In this document: positions 1-7,573 of the stretch, piece by piece
Layout of the letters: the number at the start of each line of letters is the position of its first letter
Position numbering within the stretch: the stretch's first letter is position 1
Notes under the pieces: model-generated
The model's input: the letters and a program-made list of their open reading frames with translations, nothing else
Database searches by the model: none
Told to the model about the DNA's origin: nothing
Program-made: the position numbers and the translations under genes
DNA from: Verrucomicrobiota bacterium
Lineage (GTDB): Bacteria > Verrucomicrobiota > Verrucomicrobiia > Limisphaerales > SXTU01
Assembly: GCA_016871445.1 (NCBI GenBank)
Contig: VHDH01000021.1
Coordinates: forward strand, 1 to 38,783
Direction: 5' to 3'
DNA: 38,783 nt

Positions 1-329
1 TGAAGGTGGACGGGGCCAAAGCACGCGTCTCATTCAAGAGCGCCGAGGGGGGCCTCAAGTCGCTCGATGGCAAGCCGTTGACATGGTTCACTATCGCCGG
101 CGCGGACAAAAAGTTCGTCGTGGCCCACGCAGAGATTTCCGGCGACAGCGTCATTGTTAGCTCCCCAGAGGTGAAAAAACCAGTGGCAGTGCGCTTCGGC
201 TGGGATCAAATCGCCGAGCCCAACCTCGCCAACGCTGCTGGCCTCCCTGCCTCGCCCTTCCGCACGGACAAGTGGACGGATGGGACCATGCCAGCGGTCG
301 TAGTTCCCGCCCCACCCGGCAAGAAGTGA
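1..329 (+). CDS. Sialate O-acetylesterase-like protein, C-terminal end (partial)
   Basis: The reading frame is open from the window edge (first complete codon at 3) to TGA at 327-329; about 108 residues are visible and the start lies upstream. The segment resembles the C-terminal beta-rich part of sialate 9-O-acetylesterases (SGNH/SASA family): a FTIAGADKKFV stretch, a VSSPEVKKPVAVRFGW stretch, then LANAAGLPASPFRTDKW, which is the usual end of these enzymes. Such proteins remove O-acetyl groups from sialic acid or other sugars and are normally exported. The catalytic Ser and His lie outside the window, so activity cannot be judged. The GTG at 6 is internal, not a start. The short Pro-rich tail after the conserved region ends in two lysines. 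Confidence 0.7.
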   Translation, partial: KVDGAKARVSFKSAEGGLKSLDGKPLTWFTIAGADKKFVVAHAEISGDSVIVSSPEVKKPVAVRFGWDQIAEPNLANAAGLPASPFRTDKWTDGTMPAVVVPAPPGKK

Positions 330-492
330 TCGGCCGTGCGTCGCCCTCTGCGCGCTGCCCGTGGCCGCGTGAAGCGGTGTCACCCACCCCCCTCCCAATC
401 CCGATCCACTAATAGGTCAATCGGCATTGTCCGCGGCGCCGCCGATCGCCCGCGCTTGCCCAGCGGGCCGACTTCCGCCGACACTCGCGCCC

Positions 493-1446
493 ATGCCGCT
501 GCGCATCGTCTTCATGGGCACGCCAGACATCGCGTGTCCGACGCTCCAAGCCCTCGCCACGTCGCCTGACTTGCAGGTCGTCGGCGTCATCGCGCAGCCG
601 GACAAGCCGCGCGGTCGCGACCTCAAGCTCCAGCCGCCGCCCGTCAAGGAACTCGCGCTTCGCCTAGGCCTGCCCGTGCTTCAGCCCGAACGGGCGCGGA
701 ACGAAGCCTTCCTTGCGCAACTCCGCGAGTTGCGCCCCGATCTCGTCGCCGTGCTGGCCTACGGCCAGATCCTGCCTCAAGCCCTCCTCGACATCCCGCC
801 GCACGGCTGCCTCAACGTCCACACCTCCCTCCTCCCGCGTTGGCGCGGCGCGGCCCCGATCCAGTGGGCCATCCTCGCAGGCGACGCCGCAACCGGCGTG
901 ACCATCATGCGCATGGACGCGGGCCTCGACACCGGCGGCATCCTGGCCACGCGCGCCACGCCCATCGCGCCCGACGACAATGCGCAAACCCTCCATGACC
1001 GGCTCGCCACGCTCGGGGCGGAACTTCTCTTGCAGACGCTCCCGCGTTATGTCAGCGGTGAAATCCCACCGCTCCCGCAGCCCGCCGAGGGCGTCACCCA
1101 CGCGCGCAAGCTGACCAAGGACGATGGCCGCCTCGACTGGTCGCAGCCCGCCGCCGTGCTCCACCGCCGCCTGCGCGCCTTCACCCCGTGGCCCGGCACG
1201 TTTACCTTCCTCTCCACGCAGCCCCGACCGCTGTTGCTGAAAGTCTGGCGCGCAGAAATCACTGACCGGCAATCGCCGTCCCCAACGCCCGGCACAATCC
1301 TAGCCGCCGACAAATCAGGCCTCGTTGTCGCCTGCCGCGAGGGCGCGCTGCGACTGCTGGAGGTTCAGAAAGAAGGCAGCCGCCGCCTGCCCATCGGCGA
1401 ATTCCTCGCCGGCCATCCACTGACGGAACTCGCGCGGCTTGGGTGA
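493..1446 (+). CDS. fmt: Methionyl-tRNA formyltransferase
   Basis: A 317-residue cytoplasmic enzyme that formylates Met-tRNAfMet with 10-formyl-tetrahydrofolate for translation initiation. The start is ATG 493 because the conserved N-terminus MPLRIVFMGTPDIA begins there; the frame stays open upstream to 427, but that stretch does not look like the family. The catalytic triad is visible: Asn108 and His110 in the NVHTSLLPRWRGAAPI region (about 108-123) and Asp146 in GLDTGG. The C-terminal tRNA-binding domain begins around residue 205, with a KLTKDDGRLDW stretch typical of the family. The length is normal (about 310-320). The usual partner def (peptide deformylase) is not adjacent. The gene is convergent with rtcB, with only about 32 bp between the stops and no clear terminator hairpin. 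Confidence 0.96.
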   Translation: MPLRIVFMGTPDIACPTLQALATSPDLQVVGVIAQPDKPRGRDLKLQPPPVKELALRLGLPVLQPERARNEAFLAQLRELRPDLVAVLAYGQILPQALLDIPPHGCLNVHTSLLPRWRGAAPIQWAILAGDAATGVTIMRMDAGLDTGGILATRATPIAPDDNAQTLHDRLATLGAELLLQTLPRYVSGEIPPLPQPAEGVTHARKLTKDDGRLDWSQPAAVLHRRLRAFTPWPGTFTFLSTQPRPLLLKVWRAEITDRQSPSPTPGTILAADKSGLVVACREGALRLLEVQKEGSRRLPIGEFLAGHPLTELARLG

Positions 1447-1478
1447 CCTGTGGGTCGTGAGTCTGCGAATCGCTTGCC

Positions 1479-2873
1479 TCAATCCTCTGGGCGCTCGCCA
1501 TGCGGGGCCATCTTGACCAGCTTGGGATTGAACTGGCCAAGAGTTTCTACAAGGTCGCTTTGCGCGGCCATGACTTGGTGAATATTTTTATAAACCATCG
1601 GCACTTCGTCGAGGCCGGCGCTGATGAGGTGGACGCCGGCTTCTTTGAGGACGCGGTTCACTTTATGCCACTCGAAGGTCTCATTAGCTTTCTTGCGGCT
1701 CATCACTCGGCCCGCGCCGTGCGAGGCGGAATTTAATGAGCCGACCCCACCTTTGCCGCGCACGATGAAGCCGGGCGATGCCATGGACCCGGGAATGATA
1801 CCCAGAACACCGGCCCCGGCCGGGGTGGCGCCTTTGCGGTGAACGACGAGGTCGCGCTCAACGCGGTTGATGAGGTGGCGTTCCTTCCACGCGAAGTTGT
1901 GGTGGTTTTCGAGGTCGAGGAGGACTTGAAGGCGGAGGTGCTCGGCAATGTGCTGGTGAATGAGGGCGTGGTTAGCGGCAGCGTAACGGCCCATGAGTTC
2001 CATGGCGGCCCAGTATTCCTGACCCTCGGCGGAGTCGAGAGTGAGCCAAGCGAGGTGTTTGTGTTCCTTGGGCAGCTCGGGGTGACGGTCCATCGCGAGC
2101 TTGCTGTAGTGGTCGCAAACCGCTGCGCCGGTGCCGCGACTGCCGCTGTGAGTGAGGAGGGCGACGTATTCACCGGGCGGGAGATCGTGGATTTTTTCGC
2201 GCGCGGTAAAAACGCCAAATTCAACGAAGTGATTGCCGCTGCCACTGGTGCCGAGTTGAGACCAAGCGCGCATTTTGTTCTGCTTGGTCACGGGGCTGAC
2301 AGACCAATCGGCGTCGAGGACTTCGTGTTTGCGGACATTCTCGAAGCGCGCGCCGACGCCAAAGCGGGTTTCGTCTTCGATGGCCTTGATGAGGCGCTCG
2401 CGCTTGCGGTCCAGCTCGCGCACGGGAAGGTCGAGCACGGTCATCTTCATGCGGCACGCGATGTCCACGCCGACGGCGTAGGGGATGACGGCGTTGTCGG
2501 TGGCGAGGACGCCGCCGATGGGCAGGCCGTAGCCGACGTGGGCATCGGGCATGAGCGCGCCGGCGACGGAGACGGGGAGCTGGCAGGCGCGGGCCATTTG
2601 GTTGATGGCTTCGGGTTCGAGGCCGTCGCCCCATTGCTGCCACGGGGCGGGGGCGGCGGTAATGGGGCGGGGCGATTTGAGCAAGGCTTTGGCAAATTCG
2701 CCACGCAAAGAGTCAGTGGTGAAGTCCGCCGGGACACGGACAACGGCCTCGACGGCGGCAGGGAGTTGGGTTTTATCGCCGCCGCGGAGGACGAAGTTGG
2801 CGATGAACTCCATGGCACGCCGAGTGGCTTCGCCGGGCGGGACACCGAGGGCGATGAGGTTTTTGGTGTTCAT
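1479..2873 (-). CDS. rtcB: RNA-splicing ligase RtcB family protein
   Basis: A 464-residue protein of the RtcB family, which joins RNA 2',3'-cyclic-phosphate or 3'-phosphate ends to 5'-OH ends using GTP and Mn2+ and acts in tRNA/rRNA repair or splicing. The start is the ATG at 2873 (MNTKNLIALG); the frame is open up to 2981, but those extra 36 residues are unlike the family. Visible motifs are the metal ligands in PDAHVGYGLPIGG (Asp110, His112) and VGVDIACRM (Cys140), GSGNHFVE (211-218), HSGSRGTG (242-249), NHHNFAW (323-329), HRKGATPA (345-352) and SASHGAGR, with the His385 that is guanylylated in characterised homologues. It is slightly longer than E. coli RtcB (about 408). No archease or RtcA gene is adjacent. 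Two inverted repeats sit just upstream. Confidence 0.93.
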   Translation of the reverse strand: MNTKNLIALGVPPGEATRRAMEFIANFVLRGGDKTQLPAAVEAVVRVPADFTTDSLRGEFAKALLKSPRPITAAPAPWQQWGDGLEPEAINQMARACQLPVSVAGALMPDAHVGYGLPIGGVLATDNAVIPYAVGVDIACRMKMTVLDLPVRELDRKRERLIKAIEDETRFGVGARFENVRKHEVLDADWSVSPVTKQNKMRAWSQLGTSGSGNHFVEFGVFTAREKIHDLPPGEYVALLTHSGSRGTGAAVCDHYSKLAMDRHPELPKEHKHLAWLTLDSAEGQEYWAAMELMGRYAAANHALIHQHIAEHLRLQVLLDLENHHNFAWKERHLINRVERDLVVHRKGATPAGAGVLGIIPGSMASPGFIVRGKGGVGSLNSASHGAGRVMSRKKANETFEWHKVNRVLKEAGVHLISAGLDEVPMVYKNIHQVMAAQSDLVETLGQFNPKLVKMAPHGERPED

Positions 2874-2911
2874 GAGCCGAGGCCTAAGCAAGGTAGCGAA
2901 CGGCGTCTGGG

Positions 2912-2929
2912 ACGAAAGATTTCTTTCGT
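2912..2929. promoter_or_regulatory. Perfect inverted repeat upstream of rtcB (operator candidate)
   Basis: ACGAAAGA and TCTTTCGT form a perfect 8-bp dyad with a 2-base centre, 39 to 56 bases upstream of the rtcB ATG. A loop of 2 bases is too tight for a good RNA hairpin, so a DNA-binding dimer site is the likelier reading. A second dyad, ACAACT/AGTTGT at 2933-2957 with a 13-base centre, lies directly beyond it. The regulator is unknown. Confidence 0.4.
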
Positions 2930-3119
2930 GGGACAACTCGCTAGCTCGGCCAGTTGTTGGTGAGTCTTCCAGGCAGCCCATGGCATGAATAGAGGTGAGT
3001 CAGTGTGGACTTCGCCTAAAGCTGCCGTGCCAAACGACTCAAGACCGAGCGATTGATTTAAAGGGGCCTAAAAGGTCTGCAGGCGGCGGGCTTGGAATCA
3101 AAGAGGAGCTGTTCGTTTA

Positions 3120-3134
3120 GCGCAAAAATTGCGC
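3120..3134. promoter_or_regulatory. Candidate enhancer (UAS) dyad for a sigma-54 activator
   Basis: GCGCAA-AAA-TTGCGC is a perfect 15-base palindrome whose centre lies about 113 bases upstream of the predicted sigma-54 start site. This is the usual distance for the upstream activating sequence of an NtrC-family protein. Such a protein is encoded at 18664-20025. That this site binds it is inference. Confidence 0.45.
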
Positions 3135-3213
3135 GCTTTAAGGCTTTTGAGCAGTGCTTGCCCGAGATTAACAGGTTTGGCTTAGAATTCTGCGGAAAAA
3201 CAGCAAAGTCGCC

Positions 3214-3229
3214 TGGCACAGACCTTGCT
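3214..3229 (+). promoter_or_regulatory. Sigma-54 (RpoN) -24/-12 promoter for the secretion operon
   Basis: TGGCAC-AGACC-TTGCT matches the sigma-54 consensus TGGCACG-N4-TTGC(A/T) at every conserved base except the G after CAC, with exactly 10 bases between the GG (3215-3216) and GC (3227-3228) pairs. The predicted start is near 3240, giving a leader of about 60 bases before the ATG at 3301. It points into the small exported protein and the gsp genes. An activator with a GAFTGA loop, obligatory for this promoter class, is encoded just after the operon. Confidence 0.75.
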
Positions 3230-3300
3230 TTAATAATTACAAATCTGCGGCCGCCACGCGGGCGCAACTGTCAACACAACAGCCAAACCACCAGAACACT

Positions 3301-3861
3301 ATGAAAAGACTAGCCCTCGTTGCCGCCGCGATCATCGCGCTCGGCAACCTCACCAGCACCGCCACCGCTCAGGTCCTCCAACGATTCAACCCCGAAGACA
3401 TGCGCGCGCGCATGGCCGAAGGCCTCCGCACGCTCCTCGAAGTCAAAAATGAAGACGAGTGGAAGCTCATTTCCGCCCGCCTCGAAAAGGTCCGCGAAGC
3501 CCGCGACAAGATGAATTCCTTCAGGGGCGACTTCCGCCTGCTTTTTAATGTGGGCCGTGAAGGCGGCGGCGATCAGAACCGTGGCGGTGACCAAGGCCGT
3601 GGCGGTGACCAAGGCCGTGGCGGTCCCGGCGGCCGTGGCCCCGGCGGATTTGGCGGCGGCACCCCGAACCCGGATTCCGAAGCCTTCTCCAAGGCCGTGC
3701 AAAACAAAGCCCCAACCGACGAACTCAAGCAACGCATGGCCCGCTATCGCGACGCCCGCAAAGCCGCTGAGGCCGAATACGAAAAAGTTTCCGAGGAACT
3801 CCGCCAGCTCCTGACCGTCCGCCAGGAAGCCGCGCTCGTCGCCATCGGCACCCTCAAGTAA
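3301..3861 (+). CDS. Small exported helical protein with Gly-rich repeats
   Basis: A 186-residue protein of unknown family. A signal peptide covers about residues 1-24 (MKRLALVAAAIIALG... ending TATA-Q). Next come a charged helical segment (about 35-80), a Gly/Arg/Asp-rich repeat region (about 88-122, units of DQGRGG) and a second charged, probably coiled-coil helix (about 128-186) containing LLTVRQEAALV, which loosely recalls the LTxxQ motif of Spy/CpxP-type periplasmic proteins. It is the first gene after the sigma-54 promoter and ends 25 bp before gspE, so it is probably co-transcribed with the secretion genes. A periplasmic accessory or a secreted substrate of the machine are both possible; neither is shown by the sequence. 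The repeat region is built on an 18-bp tandem DNA repeat. Confidence 0.75.
   Translation: MKRLALVAAAIIALGNLTSTATAQVLQRFNPEDMRARMAEGLRTLLEVKNEDEWKLISARLEKVREARDKMNSFRGDFRLLFNVGREGGGDQNRGGDQGRGGDQGRGGPGGRGPGGFGGGTPNPDSEAFSKAVQNKAPTDELKQRMARYRDARKAAEAEYEKVSEELRQLLTVRQEAALVAIGTLK
3581..3625 (+). repeat. 18-bp tandem repeat inside the exported protein gene
   Basis: The unit GTGGCGGTGACCAAGGCC occurs at 3581-3598 and 3599-3616, followed by a partial third copy. It encodes the RGGDQG repeats. The unit length is a multiple of three, so copy changes would alter the length of the Gly-rich linker without a frameshift. Confidence 0.8.
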
Positions 3862-3886
3862 TCACGAAGCCAACCGGGAAACAGGG

Positions 3887-5629
3887 ATGAGCCAACTCAC
3901 CATCGCCGACGGAGCCACGCGGGAATTGCTGGAACGCATGCTGGCGGACCGGCAACTCTCCGTGCTCGACGCCCAGGTCTTCGCCAAGTCCGGCGGAGCC
4001 GCCACCGAGGATGCGGTCCTACGCTGGCTGGCGAAGGAATACGACGTGCCGTTCAACGCGCTCGACACCATTGAGCCCGACCGGCAAGTGCTCTCCCTGT
4101 TTCCCGCGCGCGTGCTGCTCAAGGAGCAACTGCTACCACTTAAACGCGACAACGGCACGGTGGAAATCGCCACCAGCCGCCTCTTCGCCACGCAGGGCCT
4201 CGACACGCTGAAGGCCATGACCGGCCTCTCGCTCCGGCCCGTGCTCGCGCCCACCGAAGCCATCGGGCGCGAGATGAAGAAACACCTCGGCGTGGGCGCG
4301 GACACCATCGGCACGCTCAATGAGGAGGCCGACCTTGAAGTTGTTCAAGAGGGCTCCGCCGACGACACCGACCTCGACAGCGCCGCCGAGGACGCAAGCA
4401 TCATTCGCTTCGTCAACCAAGTGCTCCGCGACGCCATCGAACTGCGCGCGTCGGACGTTCACCTTGAACCCTTCGAGGACGAGTTCCGCATCCGCTACCG
4501 CATTGACGGCGACTTGCAGGAAGTGCCCGTGCCTCCGGCGCTCAAGCGCTTCCAGCCCGCCATCGTCTCGCGTGTTAAAATCCTTTCCCACTTGAACATC
4601 GCGGAGAAGCGCGTGCCGCAGGACGGGCGCATCAAAATCCGCGTGGACACGCACGAGGTGGACATCCGCGTCTCCATCATCCCGATGCTCCACGGCGAAG
4701 CAGTGGTGATGCGTTTGCTGCGGCAAAATTCCAAGCTGCGCGGCATGGGCGACCTCGGCATGGGCACGCGCGAACTGGACTGCTTCCGGCGCGTCGTGCA
4801 GCTCCCGCACGGCATCGTGCTCGTCACCGGCCCCACCGGCTCCGGCAAGACTTCGACGCTTTACACGGCGCTGAACGAAATCAACGACCACGTCCGCAAA
4901 ATCATCACGATTGAAGACCCCGTCGAATATCAGCTCAAGGGCGTGAACCAGATTCAGGTCAACGAAAAGTCCGGCCTGACCTTCGCGCGTGGTCTGCGTT
5001 CGATTCTCCGCCACGACCCGGACGTCTGCCTCATCGGTGAAATCCGCGACCAGGAGACAGCGCAGATTGCCGTGCAGGCATCGCTCACGGGCCACTTGGT
5101 TTTCTCCACCCTGCATACCAACGATGCCCCCGGCGCGCTGACCCGCCTCGTAGACATGGGCGTCGAACCGTATCTCGTCGCCAGTTCGCTCGAAGCCGTG
5201 CTGGCACAACGCCTGGTGCGCGTGCTTTGTCCGCATTGCAAACAGGTAGACGATTCGCCCACGGCGGCGGTTTATAAAGACAAGCTCGGCATTCCGCTGA
5301 ACCACAAAATTTACAAGGCCGTCGGCTGCCGCGAGTGTCGCAATACCGGTTTCCATGGTCGGCACGCCATCTTCGAGTGGATGGATACCAACGTCGAAAT
5401 TCGCCAACTCATTCTCAAGAACGTCTCGACCGACATCATCCGCGAAGCCGCCATCCGCGACGGCATGAAAACACTGGCCGAAGATGGCTGGCGGCTCGTG
5501 CGCCTCGGCATGACAACGGTTGAAGAAGTGCTGAGCGTGACTACCGCAAAGGAAGTCTCCCGCACCAACGTGGATGAAAAAGACGGCGGCGATGAACCCA
5601 CGGCGGCGGAACTGGCGGTGGCAAGATAA
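3887..5629 (+). CDS. gspE: Type II secretion / type IV pilus assembly ATPase GspE
   Basis: A 580-residue hexameric cytoplasmic ATPase that powers pseudopilus assembly. Domains in order: the N-terminal GspE/PilB (MshEN-like) domain (about 1-140), an acidic linker (145-170), the N2 domain (about 170-290, with ASDVHLEP at 188-195), then the RecA-like ATPase core: Walker A GPTGSGKT (315-322), Asp box TIEDPVEY (341-348), Walker B LIGEIRD (382-388) and His box STLHTNDA (407-414). A zinc-binding loop is present, with Cys448, Cys451, Cys481 and Cys484. All catalytic motifs are intact and the length is normal. The C-terminus has about 40 extra charged residues after the core. It is followed after 2 bp by gspF, in the same operon. 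Confidence 0.96.
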   Translation: MSQLTIADGATRELLERMLADRQLSVLDAQVFAKSGGAATEDAVLRWLAKEYDVPFNALDTIEPDRQVLSLFPARVLLKEQLLPLKRDNGTVEIATSRLFATQGLDTLKAMTGLSLRPVLAPTEAIGREMKKHLGVGADTIGTLNEEADLEVVQEGSADDTDLDSAAEDASIIRFVNQVLRDAIELRASDVHLEPFEDEFRIRYRIDGDLQEVPVPPALKRFQPAIVSRVKILSHLNIAEKRVPQDGRIKIRVDTHEVDIRVSIIPMLHGEAVVMRLLRQNSKLRGMGDLGMGTRELDCFRRVVQLPHGIVLVTGPTGSGKTSTLYTALNEINDHVRKIITIEDPVEYQLKGVNQIQVNEKSGLTFARGLRSILRHDPDVCLIGEIRDQETAQIAVQASLTGHLVFSTLHTNDAPGALTRLVDMGVEPYLVASSLEAVLAQRLVRVLCPHCKQVDDSPTAAVYKDKLGIPLNHKIYKAVGCRECRNTGFHGRHAIFEWMDTNVEIRQLILKNVSTDIIREAAIRDGMKTLAEDGWRLVRLGMTTVEEVLSVTTAKEVSRTNVDEKDGGDEPTAAELAVAR

Positions 5630-5631
5630 GC

Positions 5632-6975
5632 ATGACCTCCTTCTCCTATCGCGCGTTGCAGGCAAATGGCTCCGTCACCGAAGGTGTGCTAGAGGCGGGT
5701 AGCCGCGCGGACGCGTTCAAGCAGATGGAGGCGCGCGGCCTGCGGCCCATCACCCTGAGCGAGCGCAATGGTTCGACCAAAACCGTTACCACCGCCTCAC
5801 CCAAACCCGTCACGAAAGATAACAAGCCCGCACCCAAAGACCCGGCCACGAAGACCACAACGGCGTCAAAGGAAACCAAAACCTCCGCGCCCGTCGCAAA
5901 TGTTCCCTTGGCAACAAGCTTCGGCTTCGGCGCCAACAAAATTACGCCGCGGATGCTTGAGAATTTTACCCGCCTGCTTTCCAGTTTGCTGGCCGCGGGC
6001 GTGCCGTTGAGCCGCGCGCTGGTGATTCTGCAACGCGAGGCCGCTAACCCCGCCGCGCAAGCAAAGTGGAAGGAAGTTCACGACCTCGTCGTGGACGGCC
6101 TCTCGCTCGCCGACGCGATGGCAAAGTCGCCGGAGGTTTTTCCGCGCGTGTATGTCGCGATGGTCGAGGCCGGCGAGACCGGCGGCTTTCTCGATGTGGT
6201 GCTCAAGCAAATCGCCGACTTTCAGGCCAGCGAGAAGGAGATGAAGTCGAAGGTGATGACCGCGATGCTCTATCCGGCCATTCTGCTCGTGCTCGCGCTT
6301 GGCGTGCTGGTCTTCCTGCTCGTCTTCTTCATCCCGCGCTTCCAACTCGTCTTCCAAGGTTTTGGCGCGAAGCTCCCGCTGCTCACCCAAATCATTATCG
6401 GCGCAAGCGACGTGTTGCGGAACTACGGCGTCCTGCTGCTGCTGGGCGTGGGCATCGGCGGTTACCTAGCGCGGAACTGGGTGACTTCGCCGGTCGGCCG
6501 TCGCGCGTGGGAAGGCTTCATCCTGAAGGTGCCGACCATTGGCGCGCTGGTTGCGCAGTTCGCGATGGCGCGCTTCTGCCGAATGCTTGGCACGCTGCTG
6601 GGCGCGGGCGTGCCGCTCATCGCCTGCTTGAACGTCGCGCGCCGCTCCATTGGCAATCAAATCCTAGTGGATGCTGTGGCGCACTCCATTGACCGCGTGA
6701 AGGAAGGCAAATCCCTCGGCCCGAGCTTGGGCGACTGCCGCATCCTTTTCAGCGGCTCGACGCTGGAAATGATTTCTGTCGCTGAGGAAAGCGGCAAGCT
6801 GGACGGCGAACTTATCCGCATTGCGGACGTGACGGAAGGCGATTTGGACCGGCAGTTAAAGACCGCCGTGGCGATGGCTGAGCCGCTGATGCTCTTCGTC
6901 ATTGCCGGGTTCATCGGCACCATTTTCATCGGCATGGTCATCCCGATTTTCACACTCCAAGAACACATCAAGTAG
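5632..6975 (+). CDS. gspF: Inner-membrane platform protein GspF
   Basis: A 447-residue polytopic membrane protein that anchors GspE and the growing pseudopilus. It starts with the conserved FSYRALQANG segment, followed by a Lys/Thr/Pro-rich linker (about 48-95) that is longer than in typical GspF and probably disordered. Two homologous GspF domains follow (about 105-235 and 305-440), each with the TRLLSSLLAAGVPLSRAL / CRMLGTLLGAGVPL type helix and the VAxVEAGETGG / VAEESGKLD motif. Membrane helices are near 212-236, 264-281 and 417-441. The start ATG lies 2 bp after the gspE stop codon, indicating translational coupling. Confidence 0.95.
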   Translation: MTSFSYRALQANGSVTEGVLEAGSRADAFKQMEARGLRPITLSERNGSTKTVTTASPKPVTKDNKPAPKDPATKTTTASKETKTSAPVANVPLATSFGFGANKITPRMLENFTRLLSSLLAAGVPLSRALVILQREAANPAAQAKWKEVHDLVVDGLSLADAMAKSPEVFPRVYVAMVEAGETGGFLDVVLKQIADFQASEKEMKSKVMTAMLYPAILLVLALGVLVFLLVFFIPRFQLVFQGFGAKLPLLTQIIIGASDVLRNYGVLLLLGVGIGGYLARNWVTSPVGRRAWEGFILKVPTIGALVAQFAMARFCRMLGTLLGAGVPLIACLNVARRSIGNQILVDAVAHSIDRVKEGKSLGPSLGDCRILFSGSTLEMISVAEESGKLDGELIRIADVTEGDLDRQLKTAVAMAEPLMLFVIAGFIGTIFIGMVIPIFTLQEHIK

Positions 6976-6993
6976 CTCTCAACTTCAAACACC

Positions 6994-7452
6994 ATGAACA
7001 TCCGCATCACTGAAACCCGAGTCCCTCAACTCCAAATCTGGAAAGGCCAACGAGGCTTCACTCTTATCGAGTTGCTACTCGTGCTGGTCATCCTCGGCAT
7101 CCTCGCTGCCATTGTCGTGCCGAAGTTCTCCGGTCGCACCGAGCAGGCCAGGGAGACTGCCGCGAAAACGCAAATCGCCGGCTTTAGCACTGCGTTGGAT
7201 GCCTATGAGGTAGACACCGGTGGCTACCCGAAAGGAGCCGACGGGCTGATGAATCTCATACAAGCCCCGAGCGACGTGCAGGGCTGGAAAGGCCCTTACA
7301 TGAAAGACGTGCCGTCCGATCCGTGGGGTCGCCCTTACGTTTATGTGAGTCCCGGTCGCAACAACCCCAACGGCTATGATCTCTACTCCATCGGCGCAGA
7401 CGGCCGCGAAGGCACCGAAGACGACGTGACCAACTGGAATCGGACGCGGTAA
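6994..7452 (+). CDS. gspG: Major pseudopilin GspG
   Basis: A 152-residue type II secretion major pseudopilin. A 21-residue leader ends in Gly21, and prepilin peptidase would cut before Phe22 (G/FTLIELLLVLVILGILAAIVVP), leaving the conserved Glu at mature position 5 (Glu26). The C-terminal domain carries the GspG signature: GGYPKGADGLMNL, GWKGPYMKDVPSDPWGRPY, and NGYDLYSIGADGREGTEDD, the loop that binds calcium in known GspG proteins. It forms the pseudopilus shaft. No prepilin peptidase gene is in the window. The leader is longer than the usual 5-8 residues; no closer in-frame ATG is available. Confidence 0.96.
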   Translation: MNIRITETRVPQLQIWKGQRGFTLIELLLVLVILGILAAIVVPKFSGRTEQARETAAKTQIAGFSTALDAYEVDTGGYPKGADGLMNLIQAPSDVQGWKGPYMKDVPSDPWGRPYVYVSPGRNNPNGYDLYSIGADGREGTEDDVTNWNRTR

Positions 7453-7573
7453 GGCACCAGAGATGAAGTTCCCTACATCCAAGTTTAAACGTCCGACGCT
7501 GAAGGTTCAAGGCGCACGCCCTGAACTTTGGCGCTTGTGCCTTGAACATTGGGCGTTTCGGCCTTCGGGCATC

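Larger units (their letters stand above)
2874..3300. other. Divergent regulatory gap between rtcB and the secretion operon
   Basis: This 427-bp stretch separates the minus-strand rtcB start from the plus-strand operon starting at 3301. I see no convincing gene in it; the short frames of 69-70 codons at 3058-3304 overlap each other on opposite strands and resemble nothing. It holds two inverted repeats near rtcB (2912-2929 and 2933-2957), a GCGCAA/TTGCGC dyad at 3120-3134, a sigma-54 type promoter at 3214-3229, and an AT-richer part (about 3165-3245) that contrasts with the GC-rich genes. Confidence 0.7.

Noticed and set aside
1839-2963. Long (374-codon) plus-strand frame antisense to rtcB
   Set aside because: It is the mirror of a clear RtcB coding region; composition is biased to Val/Gly/Ala/Glu and no family features appear.
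3018-3032. Possible sigma-54 promoter for rtcB on the minus strand
   Set aside because: The -24 part TGGCACG is perfect, but ten bases on the sequence is TT, not GC; the -12 element is missing.
4133-5665. 510-codon minus-strand frame opposite gspE
   Set aside because: It is antisense to an intact, motif-complete ATPase gene; a shadow caused by codon bias.
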